Assembly: GCA_002293065.1 (NCBI GenBank)
Contig: DBCN01000131.1
Location: forward strand, 10,326 to 22,970
DNA length: 12,645 nt
Source of the DNA: Opitutia bacterium UBA957
GTDB lineage: Bacteria > Verrucomicrobiota > Verrucomicrobiia > Opitutales > UBA953
Reading direction: 5' to 3'
Shown one piece after another: positions 6,470 through 12,645 of this stretch. Within the stretch, counting starts at the first letter, position 1. The number at the start of each line of letters is the position of its first letter. Both the position numbers and the translations under genes were made by a program. The notes under the pieces were generated by a model. The model was not told where the DNA came from. It worked only from the letters and a program-made list of their open reading frames with translations, and ran no database searches.

Positions 6470-7822
6470 ATGTCTGGAGGCATGCCCCGCTTGCTTCCCC
6501 TCTTGCTCTGTCTTGCCGGCTTGCCGCTGGCCGCCGTCGACTACGTCGTGCTGGTCTCCAAGGAGACGCAAGCCGACGCTGGGTGGGCCAAGGTGGTTGC
6601 GCGCCTGCAAACCGAGCATCGCGCGGAGATCCTGACTTATCAGGCCGACGTGCTCGAGTGTCAGGCCGGGCTTCGCCAAGCGCAGCCGCGCTGGGTCTGC
6701 TGGGTGGCTCGTCCGGTGGAACTAGGCACGAAGTCAGCCTATGCCATCCATCAACTGGCCCGGGACAACGATACCGACCCCTTTGAGGATTTTCAGTGGG
6801 GCATCATCACCGGCCGCACCGCTGAACTCGCCCTCAAGCTGGCTGCTCCGGTGGAGCCGCTCACGATCCGCAAGGTCGGCGCTTCGACCGCTTTCGCCTC
6901 CGAGTGCGTGCAAAGCGGCTACTGGTTTTCCGAGTTCAAGGCGGGGGAGGTCTGGGTCAAGAACGGCACTCCTTTGGCGGTGAAAGGGCAGGGGGCCGCC
7001 GACTCCACCGAATCGATCGCAAAGCGCCTGAACGAGGCCGACACGGATTGCTTCATCACTTCAGGCCATGCCAGCGAGACGCAGTGGGAGCCGGGGTATC
7101 GTTACCGCAACGGCATCTTCACGCATCGCGACGGTGTGCTGGTGGGCAAGTCGCTGGATGGCGCGGTCCATGAGGTCCGCTCGCCCAACCCCAAGGTCTA
7201 CTTGGCGGTCGGCAATTGCCTCATCGGCAACGTCCCCAAGAAAGCGGACTGCATGGCCTTAGCCTGGCTGAATACCGGTGGCGCCCTGCAGATGCTGGGC
7301 TACGTCGAGCCGACCTGGTATGGTTACGCCGGCTGGGGTGTGCTGGATTATTTCGTCGAACAACCCGGCCGTTTCAACGTCAGCGAGGCGCGGCTGGCCA
7401 ATCACCATGCCTTGCTCTGGACCTTGGGGGAGGCCAAGGCCGGCCGCCTCAAGGCGAATATCCGCGGGCTGGAATTCGACCAGAACGTCACCGTGCTCTA
7501 CGGCGACCCCAAGTGGTCGGCGAAGATGGCGCCGGGCCCCCTGCGCTGGGCAGAGACCTTGGTCGAGGGTCCCGCGGGCGAATGGACTTGGACGATCACG
7601 CCCAAGGCCGGCGGCGCCACCTTCGCCCCGGTCGACACCAACGGCTCCGAGCGCGGGGGCCGCCCGCTGGTCGCTTTCCTGCCGCGGCATGCCGCCGGTT
7701 GGGAGGTCGTCGCGGGGCAGGAATGGAAGGTCGTCGCCGCGGATGATTTCGTCCTCCTGCCCAATCCGGGGGCGGCTTGGCCGGCGCCGGCCCGCCTCGT
7801 CGTCCGGTTGCGCAAGCGCTGA
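6470..7822 (+). CDS. Secreted gingipain-like (clan CD) cysteine peptidase candidate
   Basis: 450 residues from ATG 6470, which has GGAGG at 6456-6460, nine bases upstream; ATG 6452 and 6482 are alternatives in the same frame. Near the start, MPRLLPLLLCLAGLPLAA is a signal peptide. The middle has the clan CD layout: a hydrophobic strand ending in a His, DCFITSGHAS (His at about 200), and about 50 residues later a strand ending in a Cys, VYLAVGNCLIG (Cys at about 250). A Gly/aromatic segment, GYVEPTWYGYAGWG, follows. Gingipains (C25) and caspase-like enzymes use such a His/Cys dyad. An Arg/Pro-rich beta-like C-terminal part (about 360-450) may be an immunoglobulin-like or sorting region. It would act outside the cytoplasm. 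Overall similarity to named peptidases cannot be judged by eye; a non-peptidase member is possible. Confidence 0.6.
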   Translation: MSGGMPRLLPLLLCLAGLPLAAVDYVVLVSKETQADAGWAKVVARLQTEHRAEILTYQADVLECQAGLRQAQPRWVCWVARPVELGTKSAYAIHQLARDNDTDPFEDFQWGIITGRTAELALKLAAPVEPLTIRKVGASTAFASECVQSGYWFSEFKAGEVWVKNGTPLAVKGQGAADSTESIAKRLNEADTDCFITSGHASETQWEPGYRYRNGIFTHRDGVLVGKSLDGAVHEVRSPNPKVYLAVGNCLIGNVPKKADCMALAWLNTGGALQMLGYVEPTWYGYAGWGVLDYFVEQPGRFNVSEARLANHHALLWTLGEAKAGRLKANIRGLEFDQNVTVLYGDPKWSAKMAPGPLRWAETLVEGPAGEWTWTITPKAGGATFAPVDTNGSERGGRPLVAFLPRHAAGWEVVAGQEWKVVAADDFVLLPNPGAAWPAPARLVVRLRKR

Positions 7823-7897
7823 GCGGGGATCGAAAATATATTTATATAATTCCCCCGCCCCCCTTGTGCGTTTTTTGCGCGGGGGTTATGATGCGGC
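7823..7897 (+). promoter_or_regulatory. AT-rich island, hairpin and stacked promoters before the Sel1 gene
   Basis: A 21-bp A/T-rich patch (7830-7850) stands out in very GC-rich DNA and contains a perfect TATAAT (7845-7850), although no -35 matches it. Downstream, TTGTGC (7864-7869) and TATGAT (7887-7892) are 17 bp apart, ending five bases before ATG 7898, so a leaderless transcript is possible and the A/T patch could act as an upstream element. CCCCCGC (7852-7858) and GCGGGGG (7879-7885) form a perfect 7-bp inverted repeat that would fold in any transcript starting at the upstream -10. Confidence 0.42.
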
Positions 7898-8935
7898 ATG
7901 CGTAATTCCGTTTTGCTCGCTTGGTCCACGGTGGGAATCGCGGCCATGGTCGTCGTCCTGCAGGTCAGCGTGGACGGCCCGGTCGCGCCTCCGGCGGAGC
8001 CCCAAGTACTTCCCTCGCGTGCGGAGTCGGCGGACGCCGTGGCTAAGGTGGCTGCACCGGAGCCCTCGGCGGCGGCGGCTTATCTGGCGAAGATGCACGA
8101 GGAGTTCTGGCCGGAGTTGCAGCGTAAGGCCGCAACGGGCAACGCCGAGGCGCAATGGCATTACGGGTTTGCCCTGATGATGGGTACCTTCGAAGAGCCT
8201 GACGTCACGGCCGGCCTCCAATGGATGGAGAAGGCCGCAGCGCAGAAGCATGGGCGGGCCCTGAATAGCTTGGGCGAGGTCTATACCACTGGTGAGTTCG
8301 TTCCACTGGACCATCTGAAAGCGATTGGCTATTTCCAAGCGGCTTGGGCTACAGGGGAACCGATGGGCATCCTCAACTTGGGCATTTTATCTGAGTACGG
8401 GGAGGGTCGGAAGCAGGATAACGACGAAGCCGTGCGGTGTTATCGGTTGGCCGCCGCCAAGGGTTCGGCGGCCGCGCTGACCCGCCTTGGCGCGATGTAT
8501 GCGGATGGCGACATCCTGCCGAAGGACCTGAAGCAGACCGTGGCATGCTACCGCGCCGCGGCGGAGAAGGGGTCGGCGGACGCTTGGCATAACCTTTCGG
8601 TGATGCATCTCCGCGGGATCCAAGTGCCCTTGGATAAGGGAGAGGCCCTCGCATGCGCGGAGAAGGCTTGGGCCGCCGGTGGCGCCGATGGGGCGCTCAT
8701 GGCCGCCGACCTGTTGGTCGAACTCCGGCAAGACTACCCTCGCGCCATCGCTTACCTCTCCGTTTATGCGGCTAGGAATCGCTCGCCAGAGGCCAGCGAA
8801 GCGGGCATGCAGCGTTTAAAGTCCTGGGAAGGCGAACTTAAGACCGAGGACGATGACCGTAAGTTCCGGGAGTTCCTCGATGCGTTGCTCTTGGCGGAAT
8901 GGCGCCGCCGGTCCAAGGAGATCTTCGGTCGCTGA
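7898..8935 (+). CDS. Membrane-anchored Sel1-like repeat (SLR/TPR-type) protein
   Basis: 345 residues. Residues 4-24 form an N-terminal membrane anchor or signal peptide, followed by a Pro/Ala/Glu-rich linker (27-60). From about 82 to 261 come five degenerate Sel1-type units of about 36 residues with the typical A-x-A-x-x-x-L/G and KAA-x-x-G pattern: KAATGNAEAQWHYG (77-90), AAAQKHGRALNSLGEVY, AWATGEPMGILNLG, AAAKGSAAALTRLGAMY and AAEKGSADAWHNLSVM. Sel1 repeats form alpha-solenoid scaffolds for protein-protein contacts, often in envelope or signalling functions. The C-terminal 60 residues are charged and helical (ELKTEDDDRKFREFL). The partner is unknown. No Shine-Dalgarno precedes the ATG. The stop (TGA, 8933-8935) abuts the stop of the converging oxidoreductase gene. 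Confidence 0.8.
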   Translation: MRNSVLLAWSTVGIAAMVVVLQVSVDGPVAPPAEPQVLPSRAESADAVAKVAAPEPSAAAAYLAKMHEEFWPELQRKAATGNAEAQWHYGFALMMGTFEEPDVTAGLQWMEKAAAQKHGRALNSLGEVYTTGEFVPLDHLKAIGYFQAAWATGEPMGILNLGILSEYGEGRKQDNDEAVRCYRLAAAKGSAAALTRLGAMYADGDILPKDLKQTVACYRAAAEKGSADAWHNLSVMHLRGIQVPLDKGEALACAEKAWAAGGADGALMAADLLVELRQDYPRAIAYLSVYAARNRSPEASEAGMQRLKSWEGELKTEDDDRKFREFLDALLLAEWRRRSKEIFGR

Positions 8936-8938
8936 TCA
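8933..8938. other. Shared stop palindrome TGATCA of two convergent genes
   Basis: TGA at 8933-8935 ends the plus-strand Sel1 gene, and the reverse complement of TCA at 8936-8938 is the TGA ending the minus-strand oxidoreductase gene. There is no gap and no room for terminators between the two reading frames, so transcripts must run into the opposite gene or end within it. Confidence 0.9.
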
Positions 8939-10420
8939 GGCGCCGACGTTCTTCTTGATGTCCTTGAGCTGCTGGAACTCCGGCTTGGCGGTGTAGAACT
9001 TATCGAGCGGGTAGCAGCCGGAAATAAGCCCGTTGCGCGGGGCCGTCGTGCAATCGCTGAACGTGCGGCAAATCAGCTTGGTCTCGAGCGCCCCGTTCTT
9101 CGCGGCGTCGGCGAGCATGGCCGGGTAGCTGAGCACGGCGCGGCCGACGCCGACGAGGTCGGCCCCGCCGGTGCGCAGGATATGCTGCGCGAGGTGCGGC
9201 AGGTATTCCTGGACGTAGCTCAGCCCGGAACTGACCACGACCATGTTGACCGGGGCGTGGGCGCGGACTTCCCGGACGACGCGGACCTGGCGGGCGACGT
9301 CGATCAGCGGGTCGTGCGCCGGCTGGTAGCCATCGCTCGGCGGGTAGGCGGCGGGCCGCTGGATATGCGGGTTGTAGTAGGGTGAGCCGGCGGTGGTGTT
9401 CAGGATCTTCACGCCGAGTTCTCCGAGGAGCCTGACGAACGCGAACGTCTCGGTGAGGTCGATGTCGACGGGGTTCGCTTGATTCACGCCGAAGGCGTAG
9501 CGGTAGGGCAGGCAGGCCGAATAGTCCTCGGGGATGCCCGGCCCGAGCTTGCCCGGTTGCGAGAGCGCAGGGTCCGGACGGAACGGCACCATGTCGAAGA
9601 GACTGAGGCGGACGCCGATGTCGATCGGGTTGCCGTCGGAGCGGATGCCGGCGATGATGTCGCGCAGGATGCGGGTGCGGTTCTCGAAGGAGCCGCCGAA
9701 CTTGCCCGGGCGCGTGTGCGCCCCGAGGAATTCGTGGAGCAGGTAGCCGTGGCAGTGCTTGAGGTCGACGAAGTCGGCCCCGCATTCCCGGGCGATCCGG
9801 GCGGCGCGGATGTAGCAGCGGATCAGCTCCTCGACGTCGTCGTCGGTCAGGACCTGGTCATCCGACGTCACGTTGAATTTCTTGTCGAGCAACGGGTGGC
9901 GGAAGGCCACGCGGGATTCCCATTTCTTCTTGTCGTTCGGGCGGCAGAAGCGGCCGGAGTGCGTGAGCTGAAAGCCGATGACGAGGTCCTCGGTCGTGCC
10001 CCACTGGGCCAAGTGCTCGGCCTTGAGGATTTGGACGAGTTCGGTGATGCCGGCCTGGTTTTCCGCGTTGAGGATGAGTTGGTTGGTGTTGGCCCGGCCG
10101 TCGGCGCGCACCGCCATGGCTTCGGCCCCGCAGATGAGCTTGGCTCCGCTCGCGCCGAAGCGCTGCCAGCGACGCTTCATCTCGGGGGAAGTGCCGCCCG
10201 TGGTGGTGCCGTCCCAACCTTCCATCGGGTGGATGGCGATGCGGTTGCCGATGCGCTTGCCGTTGATGAGCACCCGGTCGACGGGCTGGGAAAGCGGGTT
10301 GCCGGCGCCGGCTTCGATGCCGTCCTCGATGGTAAGGTCGAGCCCCAGCGTGGCGCAGTGGGCGCGGAAGTCGGCGACGGTCTTGAGCGACGCGACCCGG
10401 GTGAGCTTGAAGGGTGTCAT
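8936..10420 (-). CDS. NADH:flavin oxidoreductase / Old Yellow Enzyme family
   Basis: 494 residues; a TIM-barrel FMN enzyme expected to use NAD(P)H to reduce activated double bonds (family knowledge). Visible motifs are HPMEGWDGT (64-72), HSGRF (154-158), the active-site segment KHCHGYLLHEFL (221-232) with two His and an inserted Cys, GAHTRPGKFGGSFENRTR (233-250, the family's Y/FGGS-x-ENR), and a C-terminal phosphate-binding region, GADLVGVGRAVL (419-430). Cysteines at 451, 457 and 469 (CRTFSDC, then x11-C) occupy the place where 2,4-dienoyl-CoA-reductase-type members bind an Fe-S cluster, but the usual C-x2-C is absent. There is no second, FAD-type domain. ATG 10420 is preferred: longer in-frame starts lie inside the upstream gene. 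It is the second gene of an operon, 14 bp after the aldolase-like gene. The physiological substrate is unknown. Confidence 0.85.
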   Translation of the reverse strand: MTPFKLTRVASLKTVADFRAHCATLGLDLTIEDGIEAGAGNPLSQPVDRVLINGKRIGNRIAIHPMEGWDGTTTGGTSPEMKRRWQRFGASGAKLICGAEAMAVRADGRANTNQLILNAENQAGITELVQILKAEHLAQWGTTEDLVIGFQLTHSGRFCRPNDKKKWESRVAFRHPLLDKKFNVTSDDQVLTDDDVEELIRCYIRAARIARECGADFVDLKHCHGYLLHEFLGAHTRPGKFGGSFENRTRILRDIIAGIRSDGNPIDIGVRLSLFDMVPFRPDPALSQPGKLGPGIPEDYSACLPYRYAFGVNQANPVDIDLTETFAFVRLLGELGVKILNTTAGSPYYNPHIQRPAAYPPSDGYQPAHDPLIDVARQVRVVREVRAHAPVNMVVVSSGLSYVQEYLPHLAQHILRTGGADLVGVGRAVLSYPAMLADAAKNGALETKLICRTFSDCTTAPRNGLISGCYPLDKFYTAKPEFQQLKDIKKNVGA

Positions 10421-10434
10421 GGAGTTGGCGTGAT

Positions 10435-11556
10435 TTAGAAGCCCGGGATGTCGAGCCGTTTGGCCACGCGGCGGGGGCGGAGCAAGGCTTCGCGCATGCG
10501 GGCGCCTTCGTCGGCGCCGCGCAGGTCGGAGCAAGCCGGGTGGGCTTCGGGGGCGGCCAAGATGCCGAGTTCGTGCAGGACGTGGGCGGTGCTGTGCTTG
10601 TAAGCCGCCGCGCTGTGTTGGCCGTTCAGGCGGAAGACTTGGTCTTCCAGGGACTGGAAGCATTCGAAGACCTTATAGACACGCGTATCGAAGCGGCCGG
10701 TGCCCGTGGGGAATTTTTTGCCGGGAACGCCGTCTTCGAGCCACATATCCTTCGCCGCGCAGATCAACGGAGCGGCGCTGCTCGAAGCGCCGATGAGCAG
10801 GGGCAGTCCGGCCTTGATCGCCGTCGCGATGCCGTAGTCGTCGCCGCTATGCGGAGCGAAATCGAGCTTAAGGTCCTTGCACATCGCCGCCCAGTAAAGG
10901 AAGTGCGGTTCGTCGAGGGTGCTGATCTTGCCACCCACGAACTTGGGGTGGATGGCGAGCTGGTGCAGGAGCCAAGGTTCGTAAGGCGTCGCCCACGGGA
11001 CGAACGAGGGCTCCAAGGCATGCACGATGCCGGGGCGGATGAGCCATTCGGCGATCTGGTAGTAGCCATCGCGGCGGCGTTCGGGGTCCAGCGAGTTCAG
11101 CCCTTGGGACGTCATGATCATGACCTCGCAGTTCTCGTGCGACTGGACGATGTCGATGAGGGCCCGGTAGCGTTCCGCTTTGAACACCGTGTCTTGGGCG
11201 GCGCCCCGCGCGGTCACGCCCGCGATGAACTTGCGGCCGGGGAAGGCGGCGCGGAAGCGGCGGAGCACCTCGGCGTACATCGCATCATCGAGGTCAAAGA
11301 TATAACCCGTATCGGCGTTCAGGACCGGCACCAGTTCCACGCCGTAGCGTTCGGCGGCGGCGTATTGCCAGCGCAGGGCGGCCGCAAAGCCGTCCCAGTC
11401 CGGCTGTCGGTCCTTGAAGGGCAGGAGGGCGGCGGCGCAGAGCCGAGCTTGGGTGCGGTGGTCGACCAACGCCTCCTCGGACGTCCATGCCCATTTTGTC
11501 GCCGACCAAGGCGTGGTCGGGGTGAGGTCCTCTGGGCGAGAGATGAGCGGCTGCAT
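10435..11556 (-). CDS. Dihydrodipicolinate synthase/N-acetylneuraminate lyase-superfamily protein
   Basis: 373 residues against about 290-300 for DapA, the excess being mostly in the C-terminus after about 285. DapA-like features are ALLPFKD (43-49), VGGK-ISTLDE with Lys210 at the place of the Schiff-base lysine, and HSGDDYGIATAIKAG (236-250), which matches DapA's SGDD. The usual GTTGE motif is replaced by NADTGYI (80-86), and the family's YN-P-x-R motif is not evident, so the substrate is probably not that of DapA (inference). The product would be a cytosolic class I aldolase or dehydratase acting on a 2-oxo acid. ATG 11556 is chosen because earlier frames run into the divergent MFS gene. 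It is the first gene of an operon with the downstream oxidoreductase (14-bp gap) and diverges from the MFS gene. Confidence 0.75.
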   Translation of the reverse strand: MQPLISRPEDLTPTTPWSATKWAWTSEEALVDHRTQARLCAAALLPFKDRQPDWDGFAAALRWQYAAAERYGVELVPVLNADTGYIFDLDDAMYAEVLRRFRAAFPGRKFIAGVTARGAAQDTVFKAERYRALIDIVQSHENCEVMIMTSQGLNSLDPERRRDGYYQIAEWLIRPGIVHALEPSFVPWATPYEPWLLHQLAIHPKFVGGKISTLDEPHFLYWAAMCKDLKLDFAPHSGDDYGIATAIKAGLPLLIGASSSAAPLICAAKDMWLEDGVPGKKFPTGTGRFDTRVYKVFECFQSLEDQVFRLNGQHSAAAYKHSTAHVLHELGILAAPEAHPACSDLRGADEGARMREALLRPRRVAKRLDIPGF

Positions 11557-11680
11557 GACGGCGACGGAAACCCTAACAGCATTTACATCGATTGAGGAAG
11601 TTTTGTTTCGGATGGGGTTGGGGTAAAATTCGCCCCTTGAAGGCGCTTGGAATTGCCGCCAGAACTTCGTCACCCCGCCT
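11557..11680. promoter_or_regulatory. Divergent intergenic region between aldolase-like and MFS genes
   Basis: A 124-bp spacer with relatively A/T-rich DNA at 11572-11610. On the plus strand a TAAAAT-type -10 lies at 11622-11627, preceded by a TTTGTT/TTGTTT-like -35 about 15-16 bp upstream; the leader would be about 50 nt. On the minus strand only weak -10 candidates (GTAAAT, TGTTAG) are seen. No clear operator palindrome was found, but divergent placement suggests shared control. Confidence 0.4.
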
Positions 11681-12645
11681 ATGAGCTCCTCCTCCGTGCC
11701 CGACTCGCGTACCCAAGCCATCACGAGCGGCATGCAGATGACCTTGGTGGCGGGTTTCCTTGGGTGGATGATGGATGGCTATGAGCAGGCGATCTTCCCC
11801 TTGTTGGCCAGCCCGGCATTGAAGAGCATGGTGCCCGCCGAGGTGCTGGCCGCCGGCCCGGCGGCGGTCAATGCTTGGGTGGGTGGTTGGATGGGGTGGA
11901 TCACCGCCGCCTTTTTGGTGGGCGCGGCCTTTGGTGGCGCGGCCTTCGGCTGGTTGGGCGATCGGGTCGGGCGCATCCGCGCGATGTCCTTGAGCATCCT
12001 CTTCTATTCGATCTTCAGCGGCGTCTGTTATTTCGCCCAGGACCCGCTCCACCTGATGGGCGCGCGTTTCCTGGCGGCCTTGGGCATGGGCGGCGAATGG
12101 GCGTTGGGCGTGGCCCTCGTCATGGAGGTTTGGCCGGAGCGCCACCGCTCGAAAATGGCGGCCGCCATCGGCATGGCGGCCAACCTCGGCATGGTGCTCG
12201 TCGGCTGCGTCGCCATCGCCTATCCGGCCTCCGCGGATTCTTGGCGCATCCATTTCTTGATCGGCGCCTCGCCGGCCATCATCACCTTGTTCATTCGCTT
12301 CTTCGTGCCGGAGTCCGAGAAGTGGAAGCGGGCTTCCGAGCAGACGGCGATGGCGCCGCAGGAATCCAAGTTAAGCGAAGTTTTCGGCGGGGAGTTTCGG
12401 CGGGCGACCTGGGGCGCCATCCTGATGGTCTCGGTCGTGTTCGTCGGCACTTGGGGTGCGGTCCAGTGGATCCCGCTGTGGATCACGGAACTGGCGGGGC
12501 CGAAGGTCCCGCAGGCCAAGGCCTATGCGATGGTGATCGTATCGCTCGGCGCGTGCGTCGGGACGGTCTTGGCCCCGCTCTGCTTGGCGCGCTTGCCGCG
12601 TCGTCTGGGCTACCAGATACTCTGCGTCCTGGCGTGCGCTTCGAC
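11681..12645 (+). CDS. MFS transporter (3' end beyond window)
   Basis: The frame is open for 321 codons from ATG 11681 to the right edge; I read it through without a stop. TM1 carries WMMDGYEQAIFPLL (29-42), with the buried Asp typical of aromatic-acid/H+ symporter-like and sugar-porter-like members. The MFS signature between TM2 and TM3 is GWLGDRVGR (90-98), and TM4 has RFLAALGMGGEW (129-140). About eight to nine hydrophobic segments are visible, with the central charged loop at about 205-235 (PESEKWKR...). It is a proton-coupled inner-membrane carrier for a small organic molecule, probably the substrate of the divergent aldolase/oxidoreductase operon (inference from position). No Shine-Dalgarno is seen upstream. 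Confidence 0.85.
   Translation, partial: MSSSSVPDSRTQAITSGMQMTLVAGFLGWMMDGYEQAIFPLLASPALKSMVPAEVLAAGPAAVNAWVGGWMGWITAAFLVGAAFGGAAFGWLGDRVGRIRAMSLSILFYSIFSGVCYFAQDPLHLMGARFLAALGMGGEWALGVALVMEVWPERHRSKMAAAIGMAANLGMVLVGCVAIAYPASADSWRIHFLIGASPAIITLFIRFFVPESEKWKRASEQTAMAPQESKLSEVFGGEFRRATWGAILMVSVVFVGTWGAVQWIPLWITELAGPKVPQAKAYAMVIVSLGACVGTVLAPLCLARLPRRLGYQILCVLACAS

Noticed and set aside
10421..10663. N-terminal extension of the OYE-family protein
   Set aside because: It would overlap the end of the upstream aldolase-like gene and reads as Pro/Arg-rich sequence, whereas ATG 10420 sits 14 bp after that gene's stop.
9479..11595. Long plus-strand frames (319 and 393 codons) opposite the oxidoreductase and aldolase-like genes
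   Set aside because: Both are antisense to genes with intact catalytic motifs and have the repetitive Val/Glu/Gly/Ala composition of mirror frames.
11557..11733. N-terminal extension of the aldolase-like protein
   Set aside because: It would run through the divergent control region and into the MFS gene, and the extra residues show no match to the superfamily.
11573..12253. Minus-strand 226-codon frame opposite the MFS gene
   Set aside because: It is His/Gly/Arg-rich antisense sequence; the plus strand carries unmistakable MFS motifs across the same bases.

Overview
The window is high-GC bacterial DNA and most likely comes from a member of the Verrucomicrobiota. The main reason is the long minus-strand gene at the left edge. 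It opens with a prepilin-like N-terminus followed by the conserved sequence pattern of the 'Verru_Chthon cassette protein A' family, which is known essentially from Verrucomicrobia. Weak or absent Shine-Dalgarno sequences before most genes would also fit such a lineage. No rRNA, tRNA, CRISPR array, insertion sequence or phage gene was seen.

Layout. (1) 1-3615, minus: one uninterrupted frame of 1205 codons that runs off the left edge (Verru_Chthon_A-like, 3' end missing). (2) 3616-4034: a 419-bp divergent spacer holding a promoter for the minus gene, a doubtful small Cys-containing ORF and a terminator-like hairpin. (3) 4035-8935, plus: five genes, namely a two-domain chromate-transporter-family (ChrA) protein, a small secreted Cys-rich protein built from a tandem 15-residue repeat and followed by a strong terminator, an exported or anchored SAM-methyltransferase-fold protein, an exported gingipain-like (clan CD) cysteine-peptidase candidate, and an anchored Sel1-repeat protein. 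Four of these five begin with a signal peptide or membrane anchor. (4) 8936-11556, minus: a two-gene operon with a DHDPS/NAL-superfamily aldolase-like protein first and an Old Yellow Enzyme-family oxidoreductase second. It converges on the Sel1 gene with no gap, and the two stop codons share the palindrome TGATCA. (5) 11681 to the right edge, plus: an MFS transporter (3' end missing), divergent from the aldolase/oxidoreductase pair.

How the genes may work together. The aldolase-like protein, the OYE-family enzyme and the divergent MFS carrier look like a small uptake-and-catabolism module for an organic acid or carbohydrate derivative; the substrate cannot be named from sequence. The left-hand gene would be the first gene of a pseudopilin cassette whose other members should lie beyond position 1. 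The middle genes look individually transcribed. Several have promoter-like hexamers placed so close to the start codon that the mRNAs could be leaderless. All functional statements rest on motif reading by eye; no database search was run.
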